Assembly (NCBI RefSeq): GCF_036014175.1
Contig: NZ_CP107917.1
Location: forward strand, 3,472,001-3,536,000
Length of the DNA: 64,000 bases
Source of the DNA: Streptomyces sp. NBC_00443
Lineage (GTDB): Bacteria > Actinomycetota > Actinomycetes > Streptomycetales > Streptomycetaceae
Reading direction: 5' to 3'
The translations under genes and the position numbers were made by a program. Position 1 is the stretch's first letter. Each line of letters starts with the position of its first letter. Shown piece after piece: positions 55,237 to 64,000 of this stretch. The notes beneath the pieces are model-generated. The model was not told where the DNA came from. It saw only the letters and a list, made by a program, of their open reading frames with translations, and ran no database searches.

Positions 55237-57690
55237 TCAGTTGACGCCGCCCCCGCGCGGCGCGGCGTCCACCTCGCCCTCGGCCAGCTCGACGTCGTGC
55301 ACGAGCGGCCCGTCCGTCACGACGACCTGCCCCGCCCGCGACCCGTACGACGGGGCGGTCGTCGCCAGCAGATACGTCCCCGGCGCCGGCACGGACACGA
55401 TGTACGAACCGTCGGCGAGGGACGCCACCCGGTCCACCTGGCGCCCGCCCTTCGTCAGCAGCGTCACCGCCGCGCCGTCGACCGGCTCACCGTCGGCGGT
55501 GCGGACGTACCCGTGCACGACCGAGGCCCGGCCCGCCCCGGCCGGCTCCTCCTCGGCCGCCGGCGCCGTCGCCTCCTCCTTCGGCTCGACCGCCAGGTGC
55601 GGCAGCCGCTTCTCCATCCAGTCCGGCAGCCACCAGTTGGACTTGCCGAGCAGGTGCATCGCGGCCGGCACCAGGGCCGTACGCAGGATGAACGCGTCCA
55701 GGGCGACGGCGGCCGCGAGGCCGATGCCCGCCATCGCACCCTCCATGTCGCCGCTCAGCACGAACGCGCTGAACACACAGATCATGATCAGTGCGGCCGA
55801 GTTGATGACCCGGCTGGTCTCCGCGAGGCCGACGCGCACCGCGCGCGCGTTGTCCTTCGTGTGCACCCACTCCTCGTGCATACGGCTCACCAGGAACACC
55901 TGGTAGTCCATGGAGAGGCCGAACAGCAGGGACAGCATGATGACCGGCAGGAACGACGTGATCGGGCCCTCCTTGCCGACGCCGATCAGCTCGGTGCCCC
56001 AGCCCCACTGGAAGATCGCCACCAGGACCCCGAAGGACGCTGCCGCCGCGATGAGGTTCATCAGGGCGGCCGTCAGCGGCACCACCAGCGAGCGGAAGGC
56101 CACCATCAGCAGCAGGAAGCCGAGCGCGATGATCGTCCCGACGAAGTACGGCAGGCGGTCGCCGGTCACCGAGGCGAAGTCCTTGAAGACCGCCGTCACT
56201 CCGCCCACATGGGCCTCGGCCCCGGACTTCGGGATCACGTCGTCGCGCAGCCGGTCGATCAGCCGGTCCGTCTGCTCGGACTGGGGTGACGTGGTCGGTA
56301 CGACCTGGATGACCGTGACGCCGTTCGCGGGCGGGACGGCGGCCACCTGGGCGACGCCCTCGGTGGACCGGATGCCGTCGACCAGGCCGACGGGGGCGTC
56401 GCCCTCGACGACCACCTGGAGCGGGCCGTTGACGCCGGGCCCGAAGCCCTCGGCGAGCAGGTCGTAGGCCTGTCGGGTCGTGGTCGACTCCTGGTGGTTG
56501 CCCTGGTCGGTGGCGCCCAGGCGGAGCGACAGCACGGGGATCGCCAGGACCGCCATGACCACGACGGCCAGTGCCACGAGCCGCCGCGGGCGCCTTTGGA
56601 CGTACGCAGACCAGCGCGCCGCGAGGCCGCTCGCCTCCTCCGGCTCCGGTCCCGCGGCAGTGAGCCGGCGCCGCTGCCGGCGGCTGAGGACGCGCATGCC
56701 GAGCAGGCCGAGAAGGGCGGGCAGCAGGGTGATCGCGGCCAGCACGCTCAGGACGACCGTCAGGGAGGTCGCGACGACCACGCCGTCCAGGAACCGCATG
56801 TTCATCACCAGCATGCCCGCGAGCGCGATGCACACCGTGCCGCCCGCGAACAGCACCGCGCGCCCCGAGGTGTTGAGGGCCGTCACCGCCGACTCCTCCG
56901 GCTTCATCCCGCGCAGGATGCCGCGGCGGTGCCGGGTGACGATGAACAGGGCGTAGTCGATGCCGACGCCGAGGCCGATCAACGAGCCGAGCAGCGGGGC
57001 CACTTCGGGCACGTCCGTGACATGGCTGAGCAGCATCGTCCCGATCAGGCCGGTGCCGACGCCCGCGATCGCCACGACGATCGGCAGCAGCATCGCGAAC
57101 AGCGAGCCGAACGCCAGGAACAGCACGACCGCGGCGGCGAGAACGCCGACCGCCTCCGCCGTGCCCTGCGGCGGCTCCTGGGTGCGGGCGATGGCCTGGC
57201 CGCCCAGCTCGACCTGGAGTCCGTCGCGTTCAGCGGCCTGCGCCGTGTCGACGACGTCCTCGATCAGCTCCTTCGGGATGGCGTTCGCCTGCTCGGTGAA
57301 GGTGATCTGGGCGTACGCGATCCGCCCGTCCCGGCTGATCTGTGCGGCCCCCTGCGCCGCGTACGGGTCGGTGACCTCACCGACGCCCTTCATCCGCCCG
57401 ATCTCCTCCAGCGCGGGCTCGATCCGGGACCGTACGGCCTCGTCCCGGACGGACGCCGCGGCGCCCCCGTCCACCTTCCACACCACCGTGTCGGTGTCGC
57501 CCGCGCGCTGCGGGAAGGCCTTCTCCATCAGGTCGTACGCGGTCGTGGAGTCCGTGTTCGGGAGGGAGAAGACGTTCGCGTAGTTCGTGCCCGCGGCCGA
57601 ACTCGCCGCCCCCAGGCCGAACAGTGCCCCCAACCACAGCAACAGGACCACCAGCCGGTGCCGATAGCACCACCGTGCCAATGCCGCCAC
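55237..57690 (-). CDS. MMPL-family RND transporter with C-terminal regulatory-like domain
   Basis: An 817-residue protein. Two six-helix repeats have YALFIVTRHRRGILRG and GLSMDYQVFLVSRMHEEWVH; large extracytoplasmic loops follow TM1 and TM7. After the last helix (about residue 715) is a soluble domain VVHGYVRTADGEPVDGAAVT with GSYIVSVPAPGTYLLATTAP, a carboxypeptidase-regulatory (PF13620-like) beta-sandwich, unusual for this family. GTG 57690 has AAGGAG; TTG 57696 is too close. Likely exports a lipid or hydrophobic compound. Confidence 0.9.
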   Translation of the reverse strand: MAALARWCYRHRLVVLLLWLGALFGLGAASSAAGTNYANVFSLPNTDSTTAYDLMEKAFPQRAGDTDTVVWKVDGGAAASVRDEAVRSRIEPALEEIGRMKGVGEVTDPYAAQGAAQISRDGRIAYAQITFTEQANAIPKELIEDVVDTAQAAERDGLQVELGGQAIARTQEPPQGTAEAVGVLAAAVVLFLAFGSLFAMLLPIVVAIAGVGTGLIGTMLLSHVTDVPEVAPLLGSLIGLGVGIDYALFIVTRHRRGILRGMKPEESAVTALNTSGRAVLFAGGTVCIALAGMLVMNMRFLDGVVVATSLTVVLSVLAAITLLPALLGLLGMRVLSRRQRRRLTAAGPEPEEASGLAARWSAYVQRRPRRLVALAVVVMAVLAIPVLSLRLGATDQGNHQESTTTRQAYDLLAEGFGPGVNGPLQVVVEGDAPVGLVDGIRSTEGVAQVAAVPPANGVTVIQVVPTTSPQSEQTDRLIDRLRDDVIPKSGAEAHVGGVTAVFKDFASVTGDRLPYFVGTIIALGFLLLMVAFRSLVVPLTAALMNLIAAAASFGVLVAIFQWGWGTELIGVGKEGPITSFLPVIMLSLLFGLSMDYQVFLVSRMHEEWVHTKDNARAVRVGLAETSRVINSAALIMICVFSAFVLSGDMEGAMAGIGLAAAVALDAFILRTALVPAAMHLLGKSNWWLPDWMEKRLPHLAVEPKEEATAPAAEEEPAGAGRASVVHGYVRTADGEPVDGAAVTLLTKGGRQVDRVASLADGSYIVSVPAPGTYLLATTAPSYGSRAGQVVVTDGPLVHDVELAEGEVDAAPRGGGVN

Positions 57691-57846
57691 GCTCAACGCT
57701 CCTTATTCGGTTCGGTAGGTCCCCCAGGTCCTGGGCAACAGGATTGGCGGCGCCACGCGCGCGTGGCAGGCGATGGCCATGACTCTCAAGGAACTCCAAA
57801 GCGGCCGGCCCACCCGACTGTCAGTGGCGCCGCCGATACTGGGGGC

Positions 57847-58536
57847 ATGACGACGGCTTCCGGCACCGTGCTGATCGTGGAGGACGAGGAGAGCATCGCG
57901 GACGTCCTCGCGATCGCCCTTCGCTACCACCGCTTCGAGGTCATGACCGCGGGCACGGTCCGCGAGGCGCTCACGCTGGTCGAGCGCACCCGCCCCGACG
58001 CGGCACTGCTCGACGTCATGCTCCCGGACGGGGACGGCCGGGCACTCGGGCGTGAGCTGCGCGAGCGGCGCCCCGACCTGGCGCTTGTCTTCCTCACCGC
58101 GCGCGACTCCCCCGCCGAGATCGTCGGCGCCCTCGGCTTCGGCGACGACTACATCACCAAGCCGTTCAACATCGACGAGGTCATAGCCCGCGTCACGGCG
58201 GTCCTGCGCCGCACCCGCCCGGCCGACGTCCTCCCGCAGCGACCGCCCCTGCGGTACGGCGACCTGGAGCTGGACGAGACGACGTACTGCGTGCGCCGCG
58301 CCGGCCGCACCGTCGAACTCACCCCGACCGAGTACGCCCTGCTGCGCTTCCTGGTGCGCAACGGCGGCCGGATCGTCCCCAAGGAGCAACTCCTGCGCCA
58401 CGTCTGGCAGTACGAGCACACGCCGCCCGAGTCGACCGTCGTGGAGACCTACATCAGCTATCTGCGGCGCAAGCTGGACACCCTGGGGCCGCCGGTGATC
58501 ACCACCCGGCGGGGCGTCGGATACGGGCTGGCATGA
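57847..58536 (+). CDS. OmpR/PhoB-type response regulator
   Basis: A 229-residue protein. The receiver domain has VEDEES, the phospho-acceptor Asp in ALLDVMLPDGDG, and FLTARD then ITKPFN. The C-terminal winged helix includes LTPTEYALLRFLVRNGGRIV, VVETYISYLRRKLD and TTRRGVGYGLA. ATG 57847 is divergent from the MMPL gene. Its stop overlaps the kinase ATG (ATGA). Confidence 0.92.
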   Translation: MTTASGTVLIVEDEESIADVLAIALRYHRFEVMTAGTVREALTLVERTRPDAALLDVMLPDGDGRALGRELRERRPDLALVFLTARDSPAEIVGALGFGDDYITKPFNIDEVIARVTAVLRRTRPADVLPQRPPLRYGDLELDETTYCVRRAGRTVELTPTEYALLRFLVRNGGRIVPKEQLLRHVWQYEHTPPESTVVETYISYLRRKLDTLGPPVITTRRGVGYGLA

Positions 58537-59992
58537 GGCTCCGCACGATCCTCGACGTCTGCCGCCGGCGCGGCATCCACTCGCTGCGCGGCAAGCTGAC
58601 GCTGGCGAACGTGGCGCTGCTGGCGGTCGGCATCGTCGTGGCGACCGCGGTCAGCCTGATGACCGCGCGGTTCTACCTGCTCGACAAGGTCGACACCGAA
58701 CTCCAGGGGGCGCGGACCACACTGCAGCACGCCGGGTTCACCCTGCGGCAGATCGAGTCGCTGAGCGAACTGGGCATCGCGCTGGACAGGTTCAACGGCG
58801 GCGGCGCAGCCACGGACACCGACCCGCTGCCGAGCCCGAGCATGGTGTACGTCGCGGTCGGCTCCGGCGGCAGGCCGGTGGCCCTGGGCCCTTGCAGCCG
58901 ACGCCTCGGCAGCACGCCCTCGCCGCCGCCGCGAAGGACCCGGTCGCCTTCGCCGCCGACGAGGAGCCACGGGACGTACGGGTCGAGGGTGACCGCCACC
59001 GGATGGTCGGCGCACGGCTGTCGGACGGCACCGTCGTGCTGATCGCCATGCCGACCGAGGGCCTGCACGAGGGCATGGGCAAGGCGCTGCGGATGGACCT
59101 CGCCGTCGGCGCCCTGCTGCTGGCGCTGCTCGGCTGTCTGACGATGTTCAGTGTGCGCCGCCGGATGCGCCCGCTGGAGGACATGGTGGAGACCTCGTCG
59201 GCGATCGCCGAGGGCGATCTGACCCGGCGCGTCCCCTCCAGCCGCGACCCGACCCTGGAGGTCGAACAGCTCCGGGTCGCCCTGAACTCCATGCTGCACC
59301 AGGTCGAGTCGGCCTACCGCACGCGCGAGCGCAGCACGGCACAGCTGCGCCGCTTCGTCGGCGACGCCTCGCACGAACTGCGCACCCCGCTGTCCGCGAT
59401 ACGCGGCTACCTCCAGCTGTACGACAAAGGGATGCTCACCGACCCGGCCGAGCGCAGACGGGCCTGGGACCGGATGAACGGCGAGGTCGACCGCATGGGG
59501 CGCCTCGTCGACGAGCTGCTCACCCTCGCCCGCCTCGACCAGCGGCCCGAACTACGCTTCCGCAACGTCGACTTGAGCCGCCTCGTCCGCGAGGCCGCCG
59601 AGGACCTGCGGGTGCAGCAGCCCGAGCGGCCCATCGCCGTCGACGCCGACGGCACACTGCTCGTGCACGCCGACGAGTCCGGGCTGCGGCAGGTGCTGGG
59701 AAACCTGCTGAGCAACGTCCGCACGCACACGCCCGCCGATGTGCCGGTGCGGCTGGGGGTGGAGCGGGCGGACGGGGTCGTACGGCTGTGTGTCGCGGAC
59801 AAGGGGCCGGGGCTGTGCGAGGAGGACGCGGCACGCGTCTTCGACCGGTTCTTCCGGACCGGCGGGGGTGCGGGCAGCGGACTGGGGATGGCGATCGTGC
59901 AGGGGGTGGTGGAGGCGCACTGCGGGGAGGTGGCGGTGCGGACCGCGCCGGGTGACGGGCTGGCGGTGACGGTGACGCTGCCGTGGCGGTGA
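58533..59992 (+). CDS. Sensor histidine kinase, frame broken by one missing base
   Basis: The first frame has a transmembrane helix and periplasmic part to MVYVAVGSGGRPVALGP. Near 58889-58891 the frame slips and continues QPTPRQHALAAAAKDPVAFA, a second helix, HAMP (RPLEDMVETSSAIAEGD), H-box FVGDASHELRTPLSAI, N-box QVLGNLLSNV and G-boxes DKGPGLCEED, GSGLGMAIV. Adding one C (GGC CCC TTG) restores about 486 residues. It is coupled to the response regulator. The stimulus is unknown. Confidence 0.85.
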
Positions 59993-59993
59993 G

Positions 59994-60401
59994 TCATGAG
60001 TTGGCGTCGGCGAGGACGAGTGCCCACACCGTCTTCCCGTGCCGCCCCCGGCTCCACACGCCCCAGGCCGCGGCCAGGTACTCCACGAGATGCAGGCCGC
60101 GGCCGGTCTCCTCCGACTCCCCCACCGACCTCAGGCGCGGAGCGAGTTGACCCTCGTCCGACACCTCGATCAGACAGGCACCGTCGGCGAGTGCGGTGAC
60201 GGCGACCTCGAACTCGCGCTCCAGCAGCGGGCCGTGGCGTACGACGTTGGTGGCCAGCTCGGAGACGAGCAGCACCGCGCCCTCCAGCGCCGGGTCCCGC
60301 GGCCCGTGCCCCCAGTCGGCCAGGTGGTCCCGGACCCGGCGCCGGGCGAGACCTACGGACGCCGGATGCCGGGGCAGCCGGAAGGCGTTGCGTCTCAGCA
60401 C
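59994..60401 (-). CDS. RsbW/SpoIIAB-like ATP-binding protein
   Basis: A 135-residue GHKL domain (SELATNVVRHGPL, IEVSDEG and GRGLHLVEYLAAAWGVW). Such proteins in Streptomyces are mostly anti-sigma or anti-anti-sigma kinases. GTG 60401 has GAGGAG. Convergent with the histidine-kinase gene, ending one base after it. Target unknown. Confidence 0.87.
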   Translation of the reverse strand: MLRRNAFRLPRHPASVGLARRRVRDHLADWGHGPRDPALEGAVLLVSELATNVVRHGPLLEREFEVAVTALADGACLIEVSDEGQLAPRLRSVGESEETGRGLHLVEYLAAAWGVWSRGRHGKTVWALVLADANS

Positions 60402-60509
60402 GTTTGCTCCTCACCCCGCGCACACCTTCGACACATGGTGCAGCGCCGAGCGGCCCCCGGCATCACCGGGCGAATGTCAAGGCCGCGAGATCGCGTCAGA
60501 TCAGGGTGA

Positions 60510-60566
60510 GACGTCAGGGCTCGGATGGGACGTCAGGGTTCGGGTGAGACGTCAGATCCAGTTGAG
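60510..60566. repeat. 19-bp tandem repeat overlapping a stop codon
   Basis: GACGTCAG occurs at 60510, 60529 and 60548, exactly 19 bp apart, with partly conserved bases between. The TGA of the binding-protein gene (60552-60554 on the minus strand) lies inside the third unit. Confidence 0.65.
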
Positions 60567-62111
60567 GCTCCAGAGCCGGAAGAGGCCGGTGCCGTCCGAG
60601 AGATACTGACCGCCGCCGACATCCTCGCTGGTGACCACGTACTCCTTGGCCTGCCACAGCGGGATCACCGGGACGTCGCGGGCGACGGCCTCCTGCAGCG
60701 AACGGAAGTCCTTCGTGGCCTCGCTGCGGTCGGCGTACTGCTGACTGGCCGTGATCAGCCGGTCGACGGCCTTGTCGCTGTAGCCGGTGTTCATGGTGCT
60801 CTTGGCGCCGACGAGCGGGCCACCGTAGGTGTCCGGGTCGGGGAAGTCGGCGACCCAGCCGACGGCGTACGCGTCGAGCTTGCCGCTCGCCCAGCGCTTC
60901 TGGAAGTCGGTCCACTCGTAGCCCCTGACCGTCACCTTGAACAGTCCGCTCGCCTCCAGCTGCCGCTTGATCTCCGCGGCCTCCTCGGCGGTCGCGGCGC
61001 CCCGGCCGGTGGCGTAGCCGTAGGTGAAGCGGACGGGCAGGCTGACGCCGGCCTCGTCGAGCAGGGCGCGCGCCTTGGCGGGGCTCAGAGTGGGGTAACT
61101 GTCGAAGAACGAGGTGGTGTGGCCGGTGATGCCCGTCGGGATCAGCGAGAACAGCGGGTCCACGGTCCCCTTGTAGACCGTGGCCGCCAGCCGCTCGCGG
61201 TCGATCAGCCAGGCCAGGGCCCTCCTGACCCGGACGTCGTGCAGGGGCGAGCCCGAGCGGGTGTTGAAGTAAAGATTGCGGATCTCGGAGCTGTCCGCCT
61301 CGGAGACGCGCTGGCCCGGGTCGGCGGAGTTCAGACCGGCGAGGACCTCGGGCGGCAGCGTGCGCGTGGCCACGTCGATCCGCTTCGCCTTCCACGCGCT
61401 GTCGAGGGCGTCCGCGTCGGAGTAGTAGCGCAGTGCGACGGGACGGCCGGTCTCCTTCAGCGCGCCCCTGTAGAGGGAGTTGGGCGCGAGGACGGCCTTG
61501 CTGTCCTTCGTATACGCGGTCAGGGTGTACGGGCCGGTGCCGTCGACAGCGTTGTCGGTGCGCAGCGCGTCGGCCGGATACTTCTCGCGGTCAACGATGG
61601 CGCCCGCCCCGGTGGCCACCTTGAGCGGGAACGTGGCGTCGGGCGACGACAGCTGGAAGGTGACGATACGGCCGCTGGCGCTCACCGAGCCGAGCGTGTC
61701 CAGCAGGGAGGACGGCCCGACGTCCGACTTGATCCGCTTGACCCGGTCGAACGAGTACTTGACGTCCTGCCCCGTCATCGCGCGCCCGCTCGGGAAGGTG
61801 AGTCCCTCGCGCAGCCCGCAGCGGTACGTACTCAGGTCGCTGCCGACGAACTCGCAGCTCTGGGCCGCGTCCGGCACGGGTGTGACGCCGCCCGGCTCGA
61901 AGGTCAGCAGTGACTGGAAGACGTTGTTGAACAGCGCCCACGAGCCGGCGTCATAGGCGCCGGCCGGGTCGAGCGACGTGACGGCGTCCGTCGTGCCGAC
62001 CGTGATGGTCCTGTTCTCGTCCCGCTGCGACGGCAACAGCTGCCAGCCGCCCACTCCCACGGCCGCCAGCACGAGCAGCGTCGCGAGAATCCGCATGCGA
62101 ACCGAACGCAT
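60552..62111 (-). CDS. Family 5 ABC-transporter substrate-binding protein
   Basis: A 519-residue protein with an N-terminal hydrophobic segment (RILATLLVLAAVGVGGWQLL), and no clear lipobox Cys. The family core includes TDAVTSLDPAGAYDAGSWAL, RCGLREGLTFPSGRAMTGQD and VRVRRALAWLIDRERLAATV. It binds oligopeptides or similar solutes. No permease genes are seen next to it. ATG 62111. Confidence 0.87.
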   Translation of the reverse strand: MRSVRMRILATLLVLAAVGVGGWQLLPSQRDENRTITVGTTDAVTSLDPAGAYDAGSWALFNNVFQSLLTFEPGGVTPVPDAAQSCEFVGSDLSTYRCGLREGLTFPSGRAMTGQDVKYSFDRVKRIKSDVGPSSLLDTLGSVSASGRIVTFQLSSPDATFPLKVATGAGAIVDREKYPADALRTDNAVDGTGPYTLTAYTKDSKAVLAPNSLYRGALKETGRPVALRYYSDADALDSAWKAKRIDVATRTLPPEVLAGLNSADPGQRVSEADSSEIRNLYFNTRSGSPLHDVRVRRALAWLIDRERLAATVYKGTVDPLFSLIPTGITGHTTSFFDSYPTLSPAKARALLDEAGVSLPVRFTYGYATGRGAATAEEAAEIKRQLEASGLFKVTVRGYEWTDFQKRWASGKLDAYAVGWVADFPDPDTYGGPLVGAKSTMNTGYSDKAVDRLITASQQYADRSEATKDFRSLQEAVARDVPVIPLWQAKEYVVTSEDVGGGQYLSDGTGLFRLWSLNWI

Positions 62112-62348
62112 GGGTGTGCCCTCTCCCCGGCCCTGGAAGGGCCCCGCATGAGCAGTGAATTGCGCCGCCTCCCCTTGGCGGCGCGCACACCTAATCACAC
62201 GTGTTTCAGCAGGGGGAAGAGGATTCTGGTGACATGGGAAAGAACTTACCTACGGGCGTTTCGGCCGTGTTTCACAGGTGGTCCGTAGTTCATTCACAGG
62301 CAGGGTGAGGCGAGTTGTGCCGGCCTGGTTCCGGCCGGGCAGCCGTCG

Positions 62349-63962
62349 TCAGGCCTGACGGGACGCCAGCTCGATCACCGTGATGTCCGACGGGGCACCC
62401 ACGCGCGTCGGAGGGCCCCAGGCGCCCGCGCCCCGGCTGACGTACAGCTGGGTGTCGCCGTACCGGTCCAGGCCGGCCAGGGTCGGGTTCGCCAGCTCCG
62501 CGACGAGATTGCCCGGCCAGAGCTGGCCGCCGTGGGTGTGGCCGGAGAGCTGGAGGTCGACGCCGTGGTCGACGGCGTCGTGGATCTGGATCGGCTGGTG
62601 GGCGAGGAGCACGCACGCGCGTGCCGTGTCCCGGTCGCCGAGGGCCTTGGCGAAGTCGGGGCCCTGGCCCTCGCTCTCGCCCGCGACGTCGTTGACGCCG
62701 GCCAGGTCGAAGTGGGGCAGTTCCGTGCGGGCGTTCTCCAGGGGGCGCAGGCCGAGGCGGCGTACCTCCTCGACCCACTGTTCGGCGCCCGAGAAGTACT
62801 CGTGGTTGCCGGTGACGAAGAACGCGCCATGTCTCGCCCGGAGCCCGGCGAGCGGGGCCGCGGCCGGGCCGAGGTCCTTCACGCTGCCGTCCACCAGGTC
62901 GCCGACCACCGCGATCATGTCGGGCTGCGTGCCGTTGATCGTGTCGACGACCTTCTGCGCGAAACCGCGGCCCAGGACCGGGCCCAGGTGGATGTCGCTG
63001 ACGACGGCGATCCGGTAACCGTGCGCCGCGCGCGGGAGCTTGGCCAGGGGGACGGTGACCCGCTTCACCTTGGGGCCGCGCAGCACGCCGTACGTGCCGT
63101 AACCGACGGTCCCCACGGCAGCCGCGGCGGCGGCACCGCCGACGACTCTGGAGACGAAGAGGCGGCGGGTGGGGGCGGCCAGGGGGCGGGAGGGGGCTGC
63201 AGGGTCGGGGGCCGCGGCCGGGGCGGGGTCGGTCGCGTCCGCCGGGGCCGATCCGTTCGCGGATGTCGGGGACGGGTCGGTCGCGGAGGCCGGGAACGGG
63301 TCGGTCGCAGGGGGCGGGCTGGTGGTGAGGGCCGGAGACCGGTCGGCCGTGAGCGCCGAGGTCGCGCCGGCCTTGGTCGCCGCGGTGACGCCCGTCGACG
63401 GCGCCACGGTCGAGCCTGTCGTAGGGGCCGTCGCCGAGCCGGCCGTGGTTGCCGTGGTGGAGCCCGCCGTAGGCGCCCCGGTCGGGACTGTCGTGGACCC
63501 CGGGGCCGGGGCGGCCGTACGCGTCGCGGCCGGGCCGGACGCGTGCGGGAGGGGCTGGCGCTCGGCTGCCCCCGTGTCGGGTGACGTGGCCGGCGTCACA
63601 CCCACCGGCGCGGGCGTCGGCTCGGGCTCGCCCGCGCGCGCCCGCCGTTCAAGCCACCGTCGCAGCAGTGGGCGTACGACCTCACCCGCCAGCACACCCA
63701 GCATCAGGTACATCGACAGGGCCAGCCACAGGAAGCCCGGCCAGGCCAGGACCTGCTGGAGCCAGAAGGGTGCGCCCGAGCGCTCGGCGACCAGGGCCCC
63801 GATCGTCAGCGCCCAGCCACCGGCGATGACCACCACGCCCGCCCGGCGCACGAACCCGGGGCCGCGGGTCGTGTCGCGGAACAGACGGCGCCACAGCCAC
63901 CAGTTGCCCGCCACCAGGACGGACAGCACCAGCAGTGCGACAAACGCGAAGACGATGACCAC
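62349..63962 (-). CDS. Membrane-anchored metallophosphoesterase with long Ala/Thr/Pro linker
   Basis: A 537-residue protein. Three or four N-terminal helices (ALLVLSVLVAGNWWLWRRLF, AGVVVIAGGWALTIGALVAE) are followed by about 150 residues of Thr/Ala/Pro-Ser repeats, then a Tat-like TRRLFVSRVVGGAAAAAA and the catalytic domain with SDIHLGPV, GDLVDG, GNHEY and GHTHGGQLWP (di-metal site). It hydrolyses phosphoesters outside the membrane. GTG 63962, very near the right edge. Confidence 0.88.
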   Translation of the reverse strand: MVIVFAFVALLVLSVLVAGNWWLWRRLFRDTTRGPGFVRRAGVVVIAGGWALTIGALVAERSGAPFWLQQVLAWPGFLWLALSMYLMLGVLAGEVVRPLLRRWLERRARAGEPEPTPAPVGVTPATSPDTGAAERQPLPHASGPAATRTAAPAPGSTTVPTGAPTAGSTTATTAGSATAPTTGSTVAPSTGVTAATKAGATSALTADRSPALTTSPPPATDPFPASATDPSPTSANGSAPADATDPAPAAAPDPAAPSRPLAAPTRRLFVSRVVGGAAAAAAVGTVGYGTYGVLRGPKVKRVTVPLAKLPRAAHGYRIAVVSDIHLGPVLGRGFAQKVVDTINGTQPDMIAVVGDLVDGSVKDLGPAAAPLAGLRARHGAFFVTGNHEYFSGAEQWVEEVRRLGLRPLENARTELPHFDLAGVNDVAGESEGQGPDFAKALGDRDTARACVLLAHQPIQIHDAVDHGVDLQLSGHTHGGQLWPGNLVAELANPTLAGLDRYGDTQLYVSRGAGAWGPPTRVGAPSDITVIELASRQA

Positions 63963-64000
63963 GCCGACGTTCCCTTTCCGTTGCGTGCTGAGTGAACGCC

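Noticed and set aside
1..64000. tRNA, rRNA and CRISPR arrays
   Set aside because: Looked for cloverleaf-like and regularly spaced direct-repeat patterns by eye; none found apart from the repeats reported. A program search would be decisive.

Overview
The window is high-GC actinobacterial chromosome, almost certainly Streptomyces. The signs are GTG starts, Shine-Dalgarno sites of the GGAGG type, ECF sigma factors, an sdhCDAB operon, and a gene order that (from memory, not checked) follows the S. coelicolor stretch around SCO4855-SCO4882 read right to left. It looks like core chromosome interrupted by one inserted island.

Left part (1-19.0 kb). A nonulosonate (sialic acid/Kdn-type) cell-wall polymer locus comes first. 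It has a NeuB-type synthase, a fused CMP-nonulosonate synthetase/KdsC-like phosphatase, four putative glycosyltransferases (one polysialyltransferase-like and frameshifted), then a membrane acyltransferase, a sulfotransferase and a methyltransferase that may decorate the polymer. A TetR/flavin-monooxygenase pair with two visible operators follows, then a LysE exporter, a methylmalonyl-CoA-mutase-type large subunit, an L,D-transpeptidase lipoprotein, and an ECF sigma factor with a membrane partner.

Island (about 19.4-37.5 kb). It is flanked by a perfect 24-bp direct repeat (19413-19436 and 37516-37539). Its core is an eleven-gene, tightly coupled minus-strand operon (33032 down to 19708) in the order argG-like, argF-like, argH-like 2, Fe/2-oxoglutarate dioxygenase, three ATP-grasp ligases interleaved with argH-like 1, two MFS exporters and a fatty-acid-desaturase-type enzyme. 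This reads as an undescribed specialised-metabolite operon that uses urea-cycle-type chemistry (ureido or guanidino installation) plus ATP-grasp peptide or amide ligation and export. The ArgF paralogue has lost the canonical ornithine-binding motifs. The right end holds an IS5-type remnant, a complete IS3 element, a truncated UvrD-like helicase and an AAA-type ATPase. The left end holds an arsC-like remnant.

Right part (37.6-64 kb). A second ECF sigma/membrane-partner pair is followed by a lipoprotein, small conserved proteins, a GH20 hexosaminidase, a UraD-like protein, sdhCDAB with a strong terminator, small membrane proteins (one behind a clear two-operator promoter), a secreted trypsin-like protease, a TetR regulator, an MMPL exporter with an extra C-terminal domain, a two-component system, an RsbW-like kinase, an oligopeptide-type binding protein and a membrane metallophosphoesterase.

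Quality note. Four genes (polysialyltransferase-like, sdhD, the trypsin-like protease, the histidine kinase) each lose frame by exactly one missing C in a C-run followed by T. Because sdhD is among them, systematic homopolymer error in the assembly is the likeliest explanation, and these genes are probably intact in the cell.
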